Positions 25,503-33,971 of a stretch of 45,080 nucleotides of DNA are shown here, piece after piece. The DNA lies in assembly GCA_964650385.1 (NCBI GenBank), contig CAZYTP010000012.1, positions 1 through 45,080 on the forward strand, given 5' to 3'. This DNA comes from JAUSPI01 sp964650385 (lineage in GTDB: Bacteria > Desulfobacterota > Syntrophia > Syntrophales > JADFWA01). Each line of letters begins with the position of its first letter. The stretch's first letter is position 1. The position numbers and the translations under genes are program-made. The notes beneath the pieces were generated by a model that did not search any database, had not been told where the DNA came from, and saw only the letters and a list, made by a program, of their open reading frames with translations.

Positions 25503-26144
25503 TCAAGTATCAGCCTTTTTTTGCCGTTTATTACTCGCTAAGTGTTCCTGAGGAGCAACTATGCCACCTGATATGATCAGCTTGAATGCTTCTTCTACGG
25601 TCATATCCATATTTATTATCTCATCTTCAGGGACCATTATATAAAAACCGGATGTTGGGTTGGGTGTGGTTGGAACAAAAACATTTATGCATTTCTGAGA
25701 TGTCTTTAACTGAACTTCTCCCTTCGCTTCACCCGTTACAAACGCGACGGCATAAATCCCCTTGCGGGGATACTCTATAATAACCACCTTTTTGAAACTC
25801 TGAGACTTGTCACTGAAAATGGTATCAACAAGCTGTTTTATCGCCTGATAAATACCTCTAACAAAAGGTATCTTATCGACAATCCATTCACCTAATTTAA
25901 CGAGTTTATTCCCGAGGTAACTTTTGGTGACAAGACCTACAACAAAGATCAGTATCAGCGTAAATATCACACCGAGTCCCGGTATATGAAAGTTGAGCAA
26001 TTCGTCAGGTTGAAACCTGCGGGGAATAATCTTCAGAATCTTATCCATTAGATTTATTACGCCAAAAAGGATATAAACCGTCAATCCTATCGGGATGATA
26101 ACAGCAATACCGGTCAAAAATGTATTTTTAATCTTTCTTTTCAT
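25503..26144 (-). CDS. DUF502 membrane protein
   Basis: About 213 residues from ATG 26144. Two N-terminal helices (NTFLTGIAVIIPIGLTVYIL and LGVIFTLILIFVVGLVT) are followed by the family hallmark IPFVRGIYQAIKQLVDTIF and a soluble C-terminal domain with YPRKGIYAVAFVTGE and FVPTTPNPTSGFYIMVPEDE. Function is unknown; relatives affect membrane or envelope traits. The frame extends to a TTG at 26165 but MKRKIKN is a more natural start. It leads metK by 68 bases on the same strand. Confidence 0.85.
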   Translation of the reverse strand: MKRKIKNTFLTGIAVIIPIGLTVYILFGVINLMDKILKIIPRRFQPDELLNFHIPGLGVIFTLILIFVVGLVTKSYLGNKLVKLGEWIVDKIPFVRGIYQAIKQLVDTIFSDKSQSFKKVVIIEYPRKGIYAVAFVTGEAKGEVQLKTSQKCINVFVPTTPNPTSGFYIMVPEDEIINMDMTVEEAFKLIISGGIVAPQEHLASNKRQKKADT

Positions 26145-26256
26145 TTTCTGTACCGCATAGTACAAACCCGCAATTTAGGTTATAGAAGCACGATAGACTC
26201 AATGCGTTAGGGTGAAGTCATAACAAAAAGAAATAATCTTTTCAATAACTATTTGT

Positions 26257-26296
26257 AAAAAAGGGGTAGAGTGTACTCACACTCTACCCCTTTTTT
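26257..26296. terminator. Bidirectional intrinsic terminator
   Basis: A perfect 12-bp stem, GGGGTAGAGTGT (26263-26274) with ACACTCTACCCC (26279-26290), has a 4-base loop, flanked by A6 on the left and T6 on the right, so it can stop transcription on either strand. It lies between panD (minus, ending 26374) and the DUF502 start, and most likely ends the panC-panD message. Confidence 0.88.
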
Positions 26297-26373
26297 GTAA
26301 AGGGAGTCAATAATCAGTGACCGAAATCCGAAATTGAGCTGGAAAAGATATTCTATTGACTGCTGATCTCTGA

Positions 26374-26721
26374 TTATTTGATCCTGTTCTTGTCGTCCAC
26401 ATATACACATTTAGGAGACCAGTCTCGTGCGGAATCATTATCCACGGTGACAAAGCTTGCTATGATGATTATGTCTCCCCTGGAACACTTTCTGGCCGCG
26501 GCTCCATTAAGGCAGATAACACCGGAACCCTTTTCGCCTTTTATAGCGTATGTTGAGAATCTCTCGCCATTTGACACATTGTATATATTTACTTTTTCAT
26601 AAGGAAAAATATCCGCGGCATTCATAAGAGTTTCGTCGATCGTAATACTTCCCTCATAATTGAGATCGCCAGCGGTTACAGTTACCCTGTGAATTTTTGA
26701 TTTAAGGACGAACCTTTGCAT
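26374..26721 (-). CDS. panD: Aspartate 1-decarboxylase PanD
   Basis: Makes beta-alanine from aspartate for pantothenate. The self-cleavage site Gly24-Ser25 (YEGSI) that creates the pyruvoyl group is present, with KSKIHRVTVT before it and the later motif VNIYNVSNGERFSTYAI and LNGAAARKCSRGD. Length 115 is typical. A GGGGGA ribosome site is 9 bases before the ATG. It follows panC by 21 bases in one operon, whose message probably ends at the 26257-26296 terminator. Confidence 0.95.
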   Translation of the reverse strand: MQRFVLKSKIHRVTVTAGDLNYEGSITIDETLMNAADIFPYEKVNIYNVSNGERFSTYAIKGEKGSGVICLNGAAARKCSRGDIIIIASFVTVDNDSARDWSPKCVYVDDKNRIK

Positions 26722-26742
26722 ATTGCTTATCCCCCTATTGTA

Positions 26743-27606
26743 TTATTCCTCTATGTCCAGGGGTTCCCCGAACACATAGTTGTCTATAAGCCGTGTTACT
26801 CCTACCTGTACTGCCAGTGCTATGACGGTTTCACTTTCAAGATATTCAACGTCATTCATTGTAGTGGTATCACATATCTTTACATAATCAATCTTTGTAT
26901 GAGGATGCACCTCAATAATTTTTTTTATTTTACCTATTATATTAACCACCTTCCTTTCCCCGTTATCATAGAGTTCCTTCGCCGTTTCAAGAGAACGGCT
27001 CAGACTGAGGGCAGACTTTCTCTCCCCCTCTTTCAGGTAGGCGTTTCTCGAACTCATGGCAAGACCATCCGCTTCCCTTATCGTAGGCATTCCCACAACA
27101 TCCAAGTCCATATTGAGGTCTGTTACCATTCGCTTAATCGTAACAAGCTGCTGAAAATCCTTTTTGCCAAAAACCGTTACATGGGGTTTGACAATATTGA
27201 AAAGCTTTGTGCAGACCGTTGTTACGCCTCTGAAATGGATCGGTCTCGACAAGCCGCAGAGATTTTTGGTTACCTTTTCAACATCGACGAATGTCTGATA
27301 ATGTTCAGGGTACATCTCACTATCCGGCGGATAAAATATTACATCTACTCCGACGTTCTTGGAGAGTTTTCTATCTTTTTCGATATCCCTCGGATATTTT
27401 TCTAAATCCTCCTCCGGGCCAAACTGGGTTGGGTTGACGTATATACTGGTAACCAGACAGTCTCCCAGTTTTTTACCTTCCTCCATGAGGCTTAAGTGGC
27501 CATCGTGCAGATAACCCATAGTGGGGACAAAAGCGATTTTCTTTCCGTTTCTCCTGAGGGATTCAGAATATTCCTGCATTTCTTTTACTGACTCAATAAT
27601 CCTCAT
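26743..27606 (-). CDS. panC: Pantothenate synthetase PanC
   Basis: Joins pantoate and beta-alanine using ATP. Motifs: VPTMGYLHDGHLSLM (with the ATP-binding HxGH-like DGHLSL), YVNPTQFGPEEDLEKYPR, VFGKKDFQQL and SSRNAYL. Length 287 is normal. The start ATG 27606 lies only about 17 bases after a T7 run that ends a strong terminator hairpin in the leader, so expression is probably controlled by attenuation. The ribosome site (GTGGGG) is immediately downstream of the T run. panD follows, so beta-alanine supply and use are made together. Confidence 0.95.
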   Translation of the reverse strand: MRIIESVKEMQEYSESLRRNGKKIAFVPTMGYLHDGHLSLMEEGKKLGDCLVTSIYVNPTQFGPEEDLEKYPRDIEKDRKLSKNVGVDVIFYPPDSEMYPEHYQTFVDVEKVTKNLCGLSRPIHFRGVTTVCTKLFNIVKPHVTVFGKKDFQQLVTIKRMVTDLNMDLDVVGMPTIREADGLAMSSRNAYLKEGERKSALSLSRSLETAKELYDNGERKVVNIIGKIKKIIEVHPHTKIDYVKICDTTTMNDVEYLESETVIALAVQVGVTRLIDNYVFGEPLDIEE

Positions 27607-27622
27607 ACTTTTTTAACCCCAC

Positions 27623-27655
27623 AAAAAAAGCCCCACCGTCTGGGACGGGGAGGCT
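27623..27655 (-). terminator. Intrinsic terminator in the panC leader
   Basis: On the minus strand AGCCTCCCCGTC (27655-27644) pairs with GACGGTGGGGCT (27640-27629) through 11 of 12 positions around a CCA loop, followed by a T7 run (27629-27623). The panC ATG is at 27606. Confidence 0.85.
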
Positions 27656-27680
27656 TACATTCAATATCTTAATAAACAAA

Positions 27681-27724
27681 CGCCTTCAATACCTTCCGTC
27701 TCAGTCCGAAACCGGATCCAAGCG
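27681..27724 (-). promoter_or_regulatory. Aptamer-like stem and antiterminator strand upstream of panC
   Basis: On the minus strand TCCGGTTTC (27716-27708) pairs with GAGACGGA (27702-27695) as 8 bp with one bulged G and a GGACT loop; outer CGCTT and AAGGCG (27724 to 27681) can close it. The strand CTGAGACGGAAGG (27704-27692) is alternatively complementary to the terminator's 5' arm and loop (27652-27640) at 10 of 13 positions. The two folds are mutually exclusive, the logic of a transcriptional riboswitch or attenuator. A published pan RNA motif exists upstream of pantothenate genes; I cannot tell whether this is a member. Confidence 0.55.
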
Positions 27725-27733
27725 ACTAGTGAT

Positions 27734-27762
27734 TAGCTATCAAAATAGATTCTGCTTGTCAA
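27734..27762 (-). promoter_or_regulatory. Candidate panC promoter
   Basis: On the minus strand a consensus TTGACA (27762-27757), a 17-base spacer and TAGCTA (27739-27734). The -10 is poor, but the predicted start near 27727 would put the 5' end directly before the aptamer-like stem at 27724. Confidence 0.4.
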
Positions 27763-27820
27763 GAAAATTATACCTAAAGATGCAACATAATCGTTAAAAA
27801 AATGTCCGGAGACAGATCCT

Positions 27821-27870
27821 TGAACTGAACAGCGAGCGCAAACTCCGCTGCTTGCTGCGGGGAGCTTCAA
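27821..27870. repeat. Dispersed repeat family C, short copy
   Basis: TGAACTGAACAGCGAGCGCA, a CTCCGCTGCTTGCTGCGGGG hairpin and AGCTTCAA. It lies between rsmA and the panC leader. Compact form of the 22768-22884 copy. Confidence 0.65.
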
Positions 27871-27890
27871 AAGGTGATTCTTACTCAGAA

Positions 27891-28748
27891 TCATATTTCC
27901 AAAGCTTTTGCTGAAAGGAGTGCATTGCTCAGTTTGCCAAATTCTTCAACCGTTAGCGTTTCACCTCTTCTGTTGCTGTCTATGCCTGAAAGTTCAAGGA
28001 TATCGGTTATATCTTTTTTAGAAGCTTTCAATAAATCTGAGTCTTTTAGGTTATTCAGGAGCGTCTTTCTTCGCTTGGAAAAAGCGGTTTTTACCACCGT
28101 TGAAAAGAAATCTGGATTCTTTATGTTAAAAAGCGGAGCCTCTCGAACAGTTAACTTCAGCACAGAGGAGTCCACATTAGGTTTTGGATAAAAGCAACTA
28201 CCCGGTACTGTAACTTCCAGCGAGGGTTTTACATACATAGAAACAATTACCGAAAGTATACCATACTCCTTTGTTCCTGGAGGTGCGATGATCCTTTCAG
28301 CGACCTCTTTTTGAAACATCAGAACCATCGATGAGATATAATCTCTGAATTGAATGAGGCGGAACAATATCTGTGATGAAATATTGTAGGGTATATTGCC
28401 GATAACTTTCAACTTTTCTGAGGGGCATTCAGGATATGCTGAAGAAAAATCATATTTTAAGACATCTGTCTGAACTATTTCTACATTAGAGTGATTTTTC
28501 AGCTCTTCCCGCAGGATATCCACCATATATTTATCGATTTCAAGGGCGATAACCACCTTTGTCTCCTGTGCGATCAAAGCGGTCATTATTCCTAACCCGG
28601 AACCTATTTCAACAACAATATCCCCACTTTTTATGTCGGAGATCATGACGATCTTTTTTATAATATTGTTATCAATAAGAAATGACTGCCCCAATCTCTT
28701 GAGAGGGCGAATTCCATACTTTTTGAGAATATTTCTGGGGGTTGTCAT
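27891..28748 (-). CDS. rsmA: 16S rRNA dimethyladenosine transferase RsmA (KsgA)
   Basis: Dimethylates two adjacent adenosines in the 3' hairpin of 16S rRNA, a late ribosome assembly checkpoint. Motifs: RPLKRLGQSFLID, SAM-binding VVEIGSGLGIMT, ALEIDKYMV, the catalytic VIGNIPYNIS and FYPKPNVDSSVL, then a C-terminal FSKRRKTLLNNL helix region. Length 285 is typical. A 16-base gap separates it from the DUF2062 gene upstream, so DUF2062-rsmA may share a message starting before tsaD. Confidence 0.95.
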   Translation of the reverse strand: MTTPRNILKKYGIRPLKRLGQSFLIDNNIIKKIVMISDIKSGDIVVEIGSGLGIMTALIAQETKVVIALEIDKYMVDILREELKNHSNVEIVQTDVLKYDFSSAYPECPSEKLKVIGNIPYNISSQILFRLIQFRDYISSMVLMFQKEVAERIIAPPGTKEYGILSVIVSMYVKPSLEVTVPGSCFYPKPNVDSSVLKLTVREAPLFNIKNPDFFSTVVKTAFSKRRKTLLNNLKDSDLLKASKKDITDILELSGIDSNRRGETLTVEEFGKLSNALLSAKALEI

Positions 28749-28764
28749 GAGATATGATCTGCCT

Positions 28765-29214
28765 TCAGTTCCCGTACTTTTTTCTCACTGCCAACAAGGC
28801 TCTGTGGGTTATAAAATAGGCGGGGATGGCAAAAAGAGGTGCGAGGATGATACCGCCTATTAATAGAGGGCAAGCGACATTACGCCCCATGTTGATAATG
28901 TTATATACGGCATAGTCGTTTAAGGTGAACTGGTATTGGTTACCGTCCACAAAAAGCTTTCCGAGGTAGTACTCTACAGTATAGAAAAAAGGTATTGTGA
29001 AAGGATTTGATACGATTGCTGAACCGAGGATGCCGGCTGTAATATTTTTCCTTAACAGAACACTAAAAACAATAATCATAAGAGTGTGAAACGGGATCGT
29101 CGGGGTCACTCCTATAAAAACACCGATCGCCACACCGGCGGCGAGTTCTCTTGGGTGTCCTTTCAGGCTGATAAATTGTGTGTAAAAATCCTTTACTCTT
29201 TTCTTCGGATTCAT
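28765..29214 (-). CDS. DUF2062 membrane protein
   Basis: About 149 residues from ATG 29214; the frame is open to an ATG at 29271 that overlaps tsaD. The family is recognised from GHPRELAAGVAIGVFIGVTP, then TIPFHTLM, LGSAIVSNPFTIPFFYTVEYY and three hydrophobic segments. Function is unknown; relatives sit near cell-envelope and glycosyltransferase genes. It lies directly downstream of tsaD on the same strand and before rsmA, so tRNA and rRNA modification genes flank it. Confidence 0.8.
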   Translation of the reverse strand: MNPKKRVKDFYTQFISLKGHPRELAAGVAIGVFIGVTPTIPFHTLMIIVFSVLLRKNITAGILGSAIVSNPFTIPFFYTVEYYLGKLFVDGNQYQFTLNDYAVYNIINMGRNVACPLLIGGIILAPLFAIPAYFITHRALLAVRKKYGN

Positions 29215-29239
29215 TGCTGCTCTCAAGAGATTCTTTCCG

Positions 29240-30161
29240 TTACCCTTCTGATGGCCATCTGGAGATGGCATTCATGTTAAGGGAATCCCTTTTCCCCGTG
29301 TTCAGGAGATTATCGCCAACGACGGCAATCATTGCCGCATTATCGGTGCACAGAATTGGCGGTGGAATAAATATCTCGATATTTTTTGCCGTTGCTTCTT
29401 CGTAAAATCTCTCCCGCAGCCGGCTATTTGCTGCAACCCCTCCGGCAACAACAACACGGGACACTGAACGGGACTGTGCGGCCTTCAGAGTTTTTTCAAC
29501 GAGCACATCAATGATCGCCTCCTGATAACTGGCAACGATGTCGGGCATATCATCTTCAGTTATGGGGGTTTTTCTTTTTCTGATGTAGTTTAAAAGTGAT
29601 GTTTTCACTCCGCTGAAACTAAAATCCGGGCTATTTTTAATCGCTCTTGGAAATTTAATAAATTCAGCATTTCCCCCGCGGGAGAGCCGATCGATTACTA
29701 CCCCGCCGGGATACCCTATATTCAAGAGCTTGGCAGCTTTATCAAGGGCTTCTCCGGCGGCGTCATCTTTTGTTTGTCCTAACGTAGTAAAACTGTGGAA
29801 ATCTTTGACATAGTAGATAGTGGTATGACCGCCGGATACAACGAGTGCGACAAATGGAAAGTCCGGTTTCCTATCGTTCAAAAATATCGATGCTATGTGA
29901 CCTTCCAGGTGATTCACACCGACGAAGGGGAGGTTCTTTACGAAGGCTATTGATTTGGCCACCGAGACGCCGATGAGAAGGGATCCGACCAGACCCGGTC
30001 CTTTGGTGACCGCTATACCTTCGATTTCATCTAAAGATACGTTGGCGTCATCCAGAGCCTGCAGGATAACCGGGATAATCGCCTCTATATGCTTTCGAGA
30101 TGCAATTTCTGGTACTATGCCGCCGTATTTGCTGTGTATATCTATCTGTGAGGCAATGACA
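29240..30161 (-). CDS. tsaD: tRNA threonylcarbamoyladenosine synthase subunit TsaD, N-terminus lost in gap
   Basis: Transfers threonylcarbamoyl to A37 of ANN-decoding tRNAs, with TsaB and TsaE. The frame runs without a stop to the N gap; the visible part starts VIASQIDIHSKYGGIVPEIA, about 30 residues into the protein. Motifs: SRKHIEAIIP, TKGPGLVGSLLIGVSVAK, the metal-binding VNHLEGH, VSGGHT and GGVAANSRLRERF. The C-terminus MNAISRWPSEG is shorter than in many homologues. miaA elsewhere in the window modifies the neighbouring class of A37. Completeness depends on the unsequenced gap. Confidence 0.93.
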
Positions 30162-30261
30162 NNNNNNNNNNNNNNNNNNNNNNNNNNNNNNNNNNNNNNN
30201 NNNNNNNNNNNNNNNNNNNNNNNNNNNNNNNNNNNNNNNNNNNNNNNNNNNNNNNNNNNNN
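30162..30261. other. Assembly gap (100 N)
   Basis: Exactly 100 undetermined bases, the usual placeholder for a gap of unknown size. It removes the 5' ends of two divergent genes, tsaD and nadB, and their shared promoter region. The missing tsaD (about 30 codons) and nadB (about 45-50 codons) starts alone need roughly 230 bases, so the true gap must be larger than drawn unless the join is wrong. Confidence 0.95.
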
Positions 30262-31758
30262 CAGGGTGGGATAGCTGCCGTTGTGGATAAGACGGACAAA
30301 TTTGAAAGTCATATAAATGATACCCTCGTTTGCGGGGCAGGTCTTACCAAGGAAGATGTGGCAAAATTTGTAGTAACGAGTGCCCCTGACAGGATTAAAG
30401 AGTTAGTCAAATGGGGGGTAAAATTTACGAAAGCAAAGAAAGGCAGCTCCACTGTCTATGATCTTGGACGGGAGGGTGGACATTCCCGGAGAAGGATCTT
30501 GCATGCAACGGACATTACCGGTCATGAGGTAGAGAGGGCTCTTATTGAAAAAGCGAGTCTTCATAAGAACATAAAAATTTATGAAGACTTTTTTGCAATA
30601 GACCTCATCACGAAATCGAAAGTACTGGGTGGGAAAAAGGACAAGAGAGATCAATGCCTCGGAGCTTACGTATTCGACGTAAATAGCAATGATGTTCATA
30701 CGTTCAGGGCAAAATATACACTTCTTGCTACCGGAGGCGCAGGCAGGGTATATCTGCATACCACAAATCCTGATATTTCAACGGGCGACGGTATAGCGAT
30801 GGCTTACCGGGCTGGAGTGAAAATTGCTAATATGGAATTCATCCAGTTCCATCCCACCAGTCTCTATCACCCGGAAGCCAAATCATTTCTCATCAGTGAG
30901 GCTGTGAGGGGAGAGAGCGCCGTTTTAAAGCTAATGGACGGGTCGACGTTTATGGAAAAATATCACTCGATGAAGAGTCTCGCCCCGAGGGATGTTGTCG
31001 CCAAAGCCATTGATACAGAGCTTAAAAAATCAGGTGACGAATATGTCCTTTTGGACATTACACATAAAGATAAGGATTTTCTCATCAAGAGATTTCCCAA
31101 TATATACAGTGAATGCCTTAATTTTGGGATAGATATTTCGAGGGATCCAATTCCGGTTGTTCCGGCTGCACATTACCTCTGCGGAGGGGTAGTAGTGAAT
31201 CAATCCGGGGAAACTAATGTTGACAGGCTGTTTGCATGTGGTGAAGTTGCCTGTACCGGTCTTCATGGCGCCAATCGTTTGGCGAGCAATTCCCTTTTAG
31301 AAGGGGTAGTATTTGCGCACAGTTCATCTATGAAGATAGCAGAGCTGTACCCGGGAATAAAGGACGACGTCGTTGTGCCTCCCTGGGACACGAGGGGCGC
31401 AACGGAGAGTGATGAATCGATAGTTGTATCTCATAACTGGGACGAGTTACAGAGATTCATGTGGGATTACGTGGGGATCGTAAGATCGAATAAAAGACTG
31501 GAACGGGCAAAACGGAGGATAGATCTTCTTAAACGGGAAATTAATGAATATTACTGGAATTTTATTATAAGCACAGATTTGCTGGAACTGAGGAATATTG
31601 CAACGGTGGCAAAACTGATTATAAAGTGTGCGATATTGAGGAAGGAAAGCCGGGGTTTGCACTATAACATTGACTATCCGGAAAGAGATGACAAAAACTT
31701 CCTGAAGGATACGATAATAAGAAAAATTTCGCAGAAAGAAAACCGGACTCATATTTGA
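30262..31758 (+). CDS. nadB: L-aspartate oxidase NadB, N-terminus lost in gap
   Basis: Oxidises aspartate to iminoaspartate for NAD synthesis, with fumarate as likely acceptor in anaerobes. The visible frame begins QGGIAAVVDKTDKFESH, so the FAD-binding N-terminus (about 45-50 residues) is in the gap. Motifs: LGREGGHSRRRILHATD, GGAGRVYLHTTNPDISTGD, FIQFHPTSLYHP, VPAAHYLCGGV and GLHGANRLASNSLLEG. The usual RGEGA reads RGESA. The C-terminal helical domain is complete. It converges with the MFS-ApbE gene, 15 bases apart. No nadA or nadC is visible. Confidence 0.93.
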   Translation, partial: QGGIAAVVDKTDKFESHINDTLVCGAGLTKEDVAKFVVTSAPDRIKELVKWGVKFTKAKKGSSTVYDLGREGGHSRRRILHATDITGHEVERALIEKASLHKNIKIYEDFFAIDLITKSKVLGGKKDKRDQCLGAYVFDVNSNDVHTFRAKYTLLATGGAGRVYLHTTNPDISTGDGIAMAYRAGVKIANMEFIQFHPTSLYHPEAKSFLISEAVRGESAVLKLMDGSTFMEKYHSMKSLAPRDVVAKAIDTELKKSGDEYVLLDITHKDKDFLIKRFPNIYSECLNFGIDISRDPIPVVPAAHYLCGGVVVNQSGETNVDRLFACGEVACTGLHGANRLASNSLLEGVVFAHSSSMKIAELYPGIKDDVVVPPWDTRGATESDESIVVSHNWDELQRFMWDYVGIVRSNKRLERAKRRIDLLKREINEYYWNFIISTDLLELRNIATVAKLIIKCAILRKESRGLHYNIDYPERDDKNFLKDTIIRKISQKENRTHI

Positions 31759-31773
31759 GATTTATGAGATTTT

Positions 31774-33951
31774 TTATTCTGATAGAAACGGAGGAAAGTT
31801 TTTTGTCTTGACTGTTTTAAGGTCGGGAAGGACCCAGAAAGCGGATGAGTCGGGAAACTTATTTCTTATAAGTTCTTCCCCCTTTTTCGGACCCGTAATA
31901 AAGAGGGTGGTTGCCAGGGCATCTGCCAGTTCCGCGCTTGGGGCAACGACTGTGACGCTTATGCTTTTGCGGGCCGAACTCATTTTTTGGGGGTCGATGA
32001 TATGGTGCTCCCTCTTGTTTTGTTCAACTGAGTATGAGTATTGACGATAATCACCAGACGTACAGACAGCCATCTTCCTGATAGGAATAACTCCTGATAG
32101 TCCTTCCACCCGGGGATGTTCAATGCCTATATTCCAGGTTTTATCGCCGAAGCATAAGAGATCCCCGCCTGCTTCGACGATACCGGCGGAGATGCCGTTC
32201 TTTTTTATTGTTTCAACAGCCTTGTCGATAATCGTACCTTTTGCCAATCCACCAAGATCAAGCGCCATTCCTTTTTTTGGTAGAAAAACTGTTCCATCCT
32301 CGGTGTTGAGCTGAATAAGGCGGTAATTGACGAGACTTTTTTTATCTTTATAGGAATTGCTGTAATACTCGGGTTTAATACTTATAGCCCCTACAGAAAT
32401 ATCAAACACCCCGCCGCTTTTACTGCTGAATGACAATGCCCTCTGAATAAGCTTAAACACTCCTGGAGTGGCTCTAACGGGGTTTTCTCCTGCTGCCCTG
32501 TTTATCCTCCCTATGGAACCGGTTTGACAACGGTGGTCAATATCCTTTTCCAGCTTATGGATGACTTCAAAAGCCCTGTCCGCTGCCCGCTCGGCAATGG
32601 CCCCGTCGGATGCTTTCAGGGTAAGCTGTACATACGTTCCCATTGCCAGACCGGCAAAGCGGAACCGCTCTTTTGCGACTGCCCTGACGGGTCCTAAAAG
32701 TGTCACCAATGAAAATAGGAGTATAAGGGTAAGCGCTACTGAGGAACCGATATAATCAAGGTGCCTGAACCGGAGGCGGACTATATTTTTGATAAAGCTT
32801 ACACCGAGGGGAAGGCACGAAATAATTCCTATTATGCCAATAACCCAGAAAGCTCCGGGTAATCCTTTGGTTTTAACGGCTAATCCTCCCAGAAGGGGAC
32901 CGACGATAAAACCGAGATTGGCTGCTCCATAGAAAATCCCCATCGTCTTGCCCTGTTCGCTACCGATATTTGAAGCCTCGGACATGGATGCCGGTATAGA
33001 AATTGCGGAGCCGATACCGAGGAGTATAAGAAGAACCATGATACCTGTTGGCGTCTGAACGTTTACCATAAAAAGGAGGGAGAGAGCGCATATAAGCATC
33101 CCGACAAGGGTAAGGAAAATCTTGTTGAAACGATCCGCCAATCTCCCACTCAAAGGTAAAGCGAGACAGGTGACCAGAGTCGGTAATGAGAAAAACATCC
33201 CCAGGGTCACGCTGTTGTAGGGAAGTCTCTCACCCATCAATATAGGCAAGAATGAAATTATTACCGCTATTCCCGCGGTCCTTCCGGCGACTGCCAGCAA
33301 CAGGTTGAAAAACTCTCCACTCTTTTCAGCCGTTATGCCTAAAACAGGCTTCCGGCTATTCCTTTTTGACAGAGAAATATCTCCCGGAAGAAAAATAATA
33401 AGTGTTAGCAATGATGCCAGCATGCAAAAGAAGAGAGATACGATAATGAGAACGGGATTTTTGGGGTGATAGAGAAAGCCTCCAAGCAGGGGGCCGCCGA
33501 TAATCGCGGCGTAAAAAAAGGAGTTGTACAGGCCGAATAATTTTCCGCCGTATTCCTCGGAGGATTCTATTCCTATTACCGCCATGCTCACTGGTTTGAT
33601 AATGCCGATAACCATGCCTAACCCCAATTGAACCATGAGTATCGGGGTTGATGGAGAGAAATAAAGATATCCCAGAGGAATTAAAGTGCCGAACAGGATA
33701 GAAAAGATGAGAAGCGGCCGTGGGCCTGTCTTATCTGCCAGAACTCCGGCGAGGCAGCCGACCAGCAGTTTGGCAAGAAAATATCCTGTAAAGGTGGATC
33801 CGAGGCACACCCCTGTTATTCCAACATCTCTTGCCAGAAGAGGGAAGGAAAAAGAGAATGCACAAACACCAAGGGTGGAGAAAAATGTCATAAAGCAAAT
33901 AGCCCAGAATGACCGATCTCCACCCTTAATTTTTTTTACTGAAAACACCAA
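31774..33951 (-). CDS. MFS transporter fused to ApbE FAD:protein FMN transferase
   Basis: A 725-residue fusion. Residues 1 to about 400 are a 12-helix major facilitator (GVLADKTGPRPL motif in the first half, SGRLADRFNKIFLTLVGM in the second). A further helix at about 402-420 (SSVALTLILLFSLVTLLG) leads into an ApbE domain at 429-725 with FAGLAMGTYVQLTL, SGGVFDISVG, LDLGGLAKGTIIDKAVE, VEAGGDLL, HHIIDP and SVTVVAPSAELADALATTLF. With N-in topology the thirteenth helix puts ApbE in the periplasm, where it transfers FMN to Thr/Ser of FMN-binding domains. It is last in the rnf cluster, 20 bases after the FMN-domain gene. The start is a TTG (or GTG 33948) with no clear ribosome site. The MFS cargo is unknown; a flavin is a natural guess. 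Confidence 0.88.
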   Translation of the reverse strand: MVFSVKKIKGGDRSFWAICFMTFFSTLGVCAFSFSFPLLARDVGITGVCLGSTFTGYFLAKLLVGCLAGVLADKTGPRPLLIFSILFGTLIPLGYLYFSPSTPILMVQLGLGMVIGIIKPVSMAVIGIESSEEYGGKLFGLYNSFFYAAIIGGPLLGGFLYHPKNPVLIIVSLFFCMLASLLTLIIFLPGDISLSKRNSRKPVLGITAEKSGEFFNLLLAVAGRTAGIAVIISFLPILMGERLPYNSVTLGMFFSLPTLVTCLALPLSGRLADRFNKIFLTLVGMLICALSLLFMVNVQTPTGIMVLLILLGIGSAISIPASMSEASNIGSEQGKTMGIFYGAANLGFIVGPLLGGLAVKTKGLPGAFWVIGIIGIISCLPLGVSFIKNIVRLRFRHLDYIGSSVALTLILLFSLVTLLGPVRAVAKERFRFAGLAMGTYVQLTLKASDGAIAERAADRAFEVIHKLEKDIDHRCQTGSIGRINRAAGENPVRATPGVFKLIQRALSFSSKSGGVFDISVGAISIKPEYYSNSYKDKKSLVNYRLIQLNTEDGTVFLPKKGMALDLGGLAKGTIIDKAVETIKKNGISAGIVEAGGDLLCFGDKTWNIGIEHPRVEGLSGVIPIRKMAVCTSGDYRQYSYSVEQNKREHHIIDPQKMSSARKSISVTVVAPSAELADALATTLFITGPKKGEELIRNKFPDSSAFWVLPDLKTVKTKNFPPFLSE

Positions 33952-33971
33952 TTTTGAAATCGTAGTAAACC

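Noticed and set aside
26716..27405. 229-codon plus-strand frame across panC
   Set aside because: It is antisense to a textbook panC and its translation is rich in rare residues with no domain.
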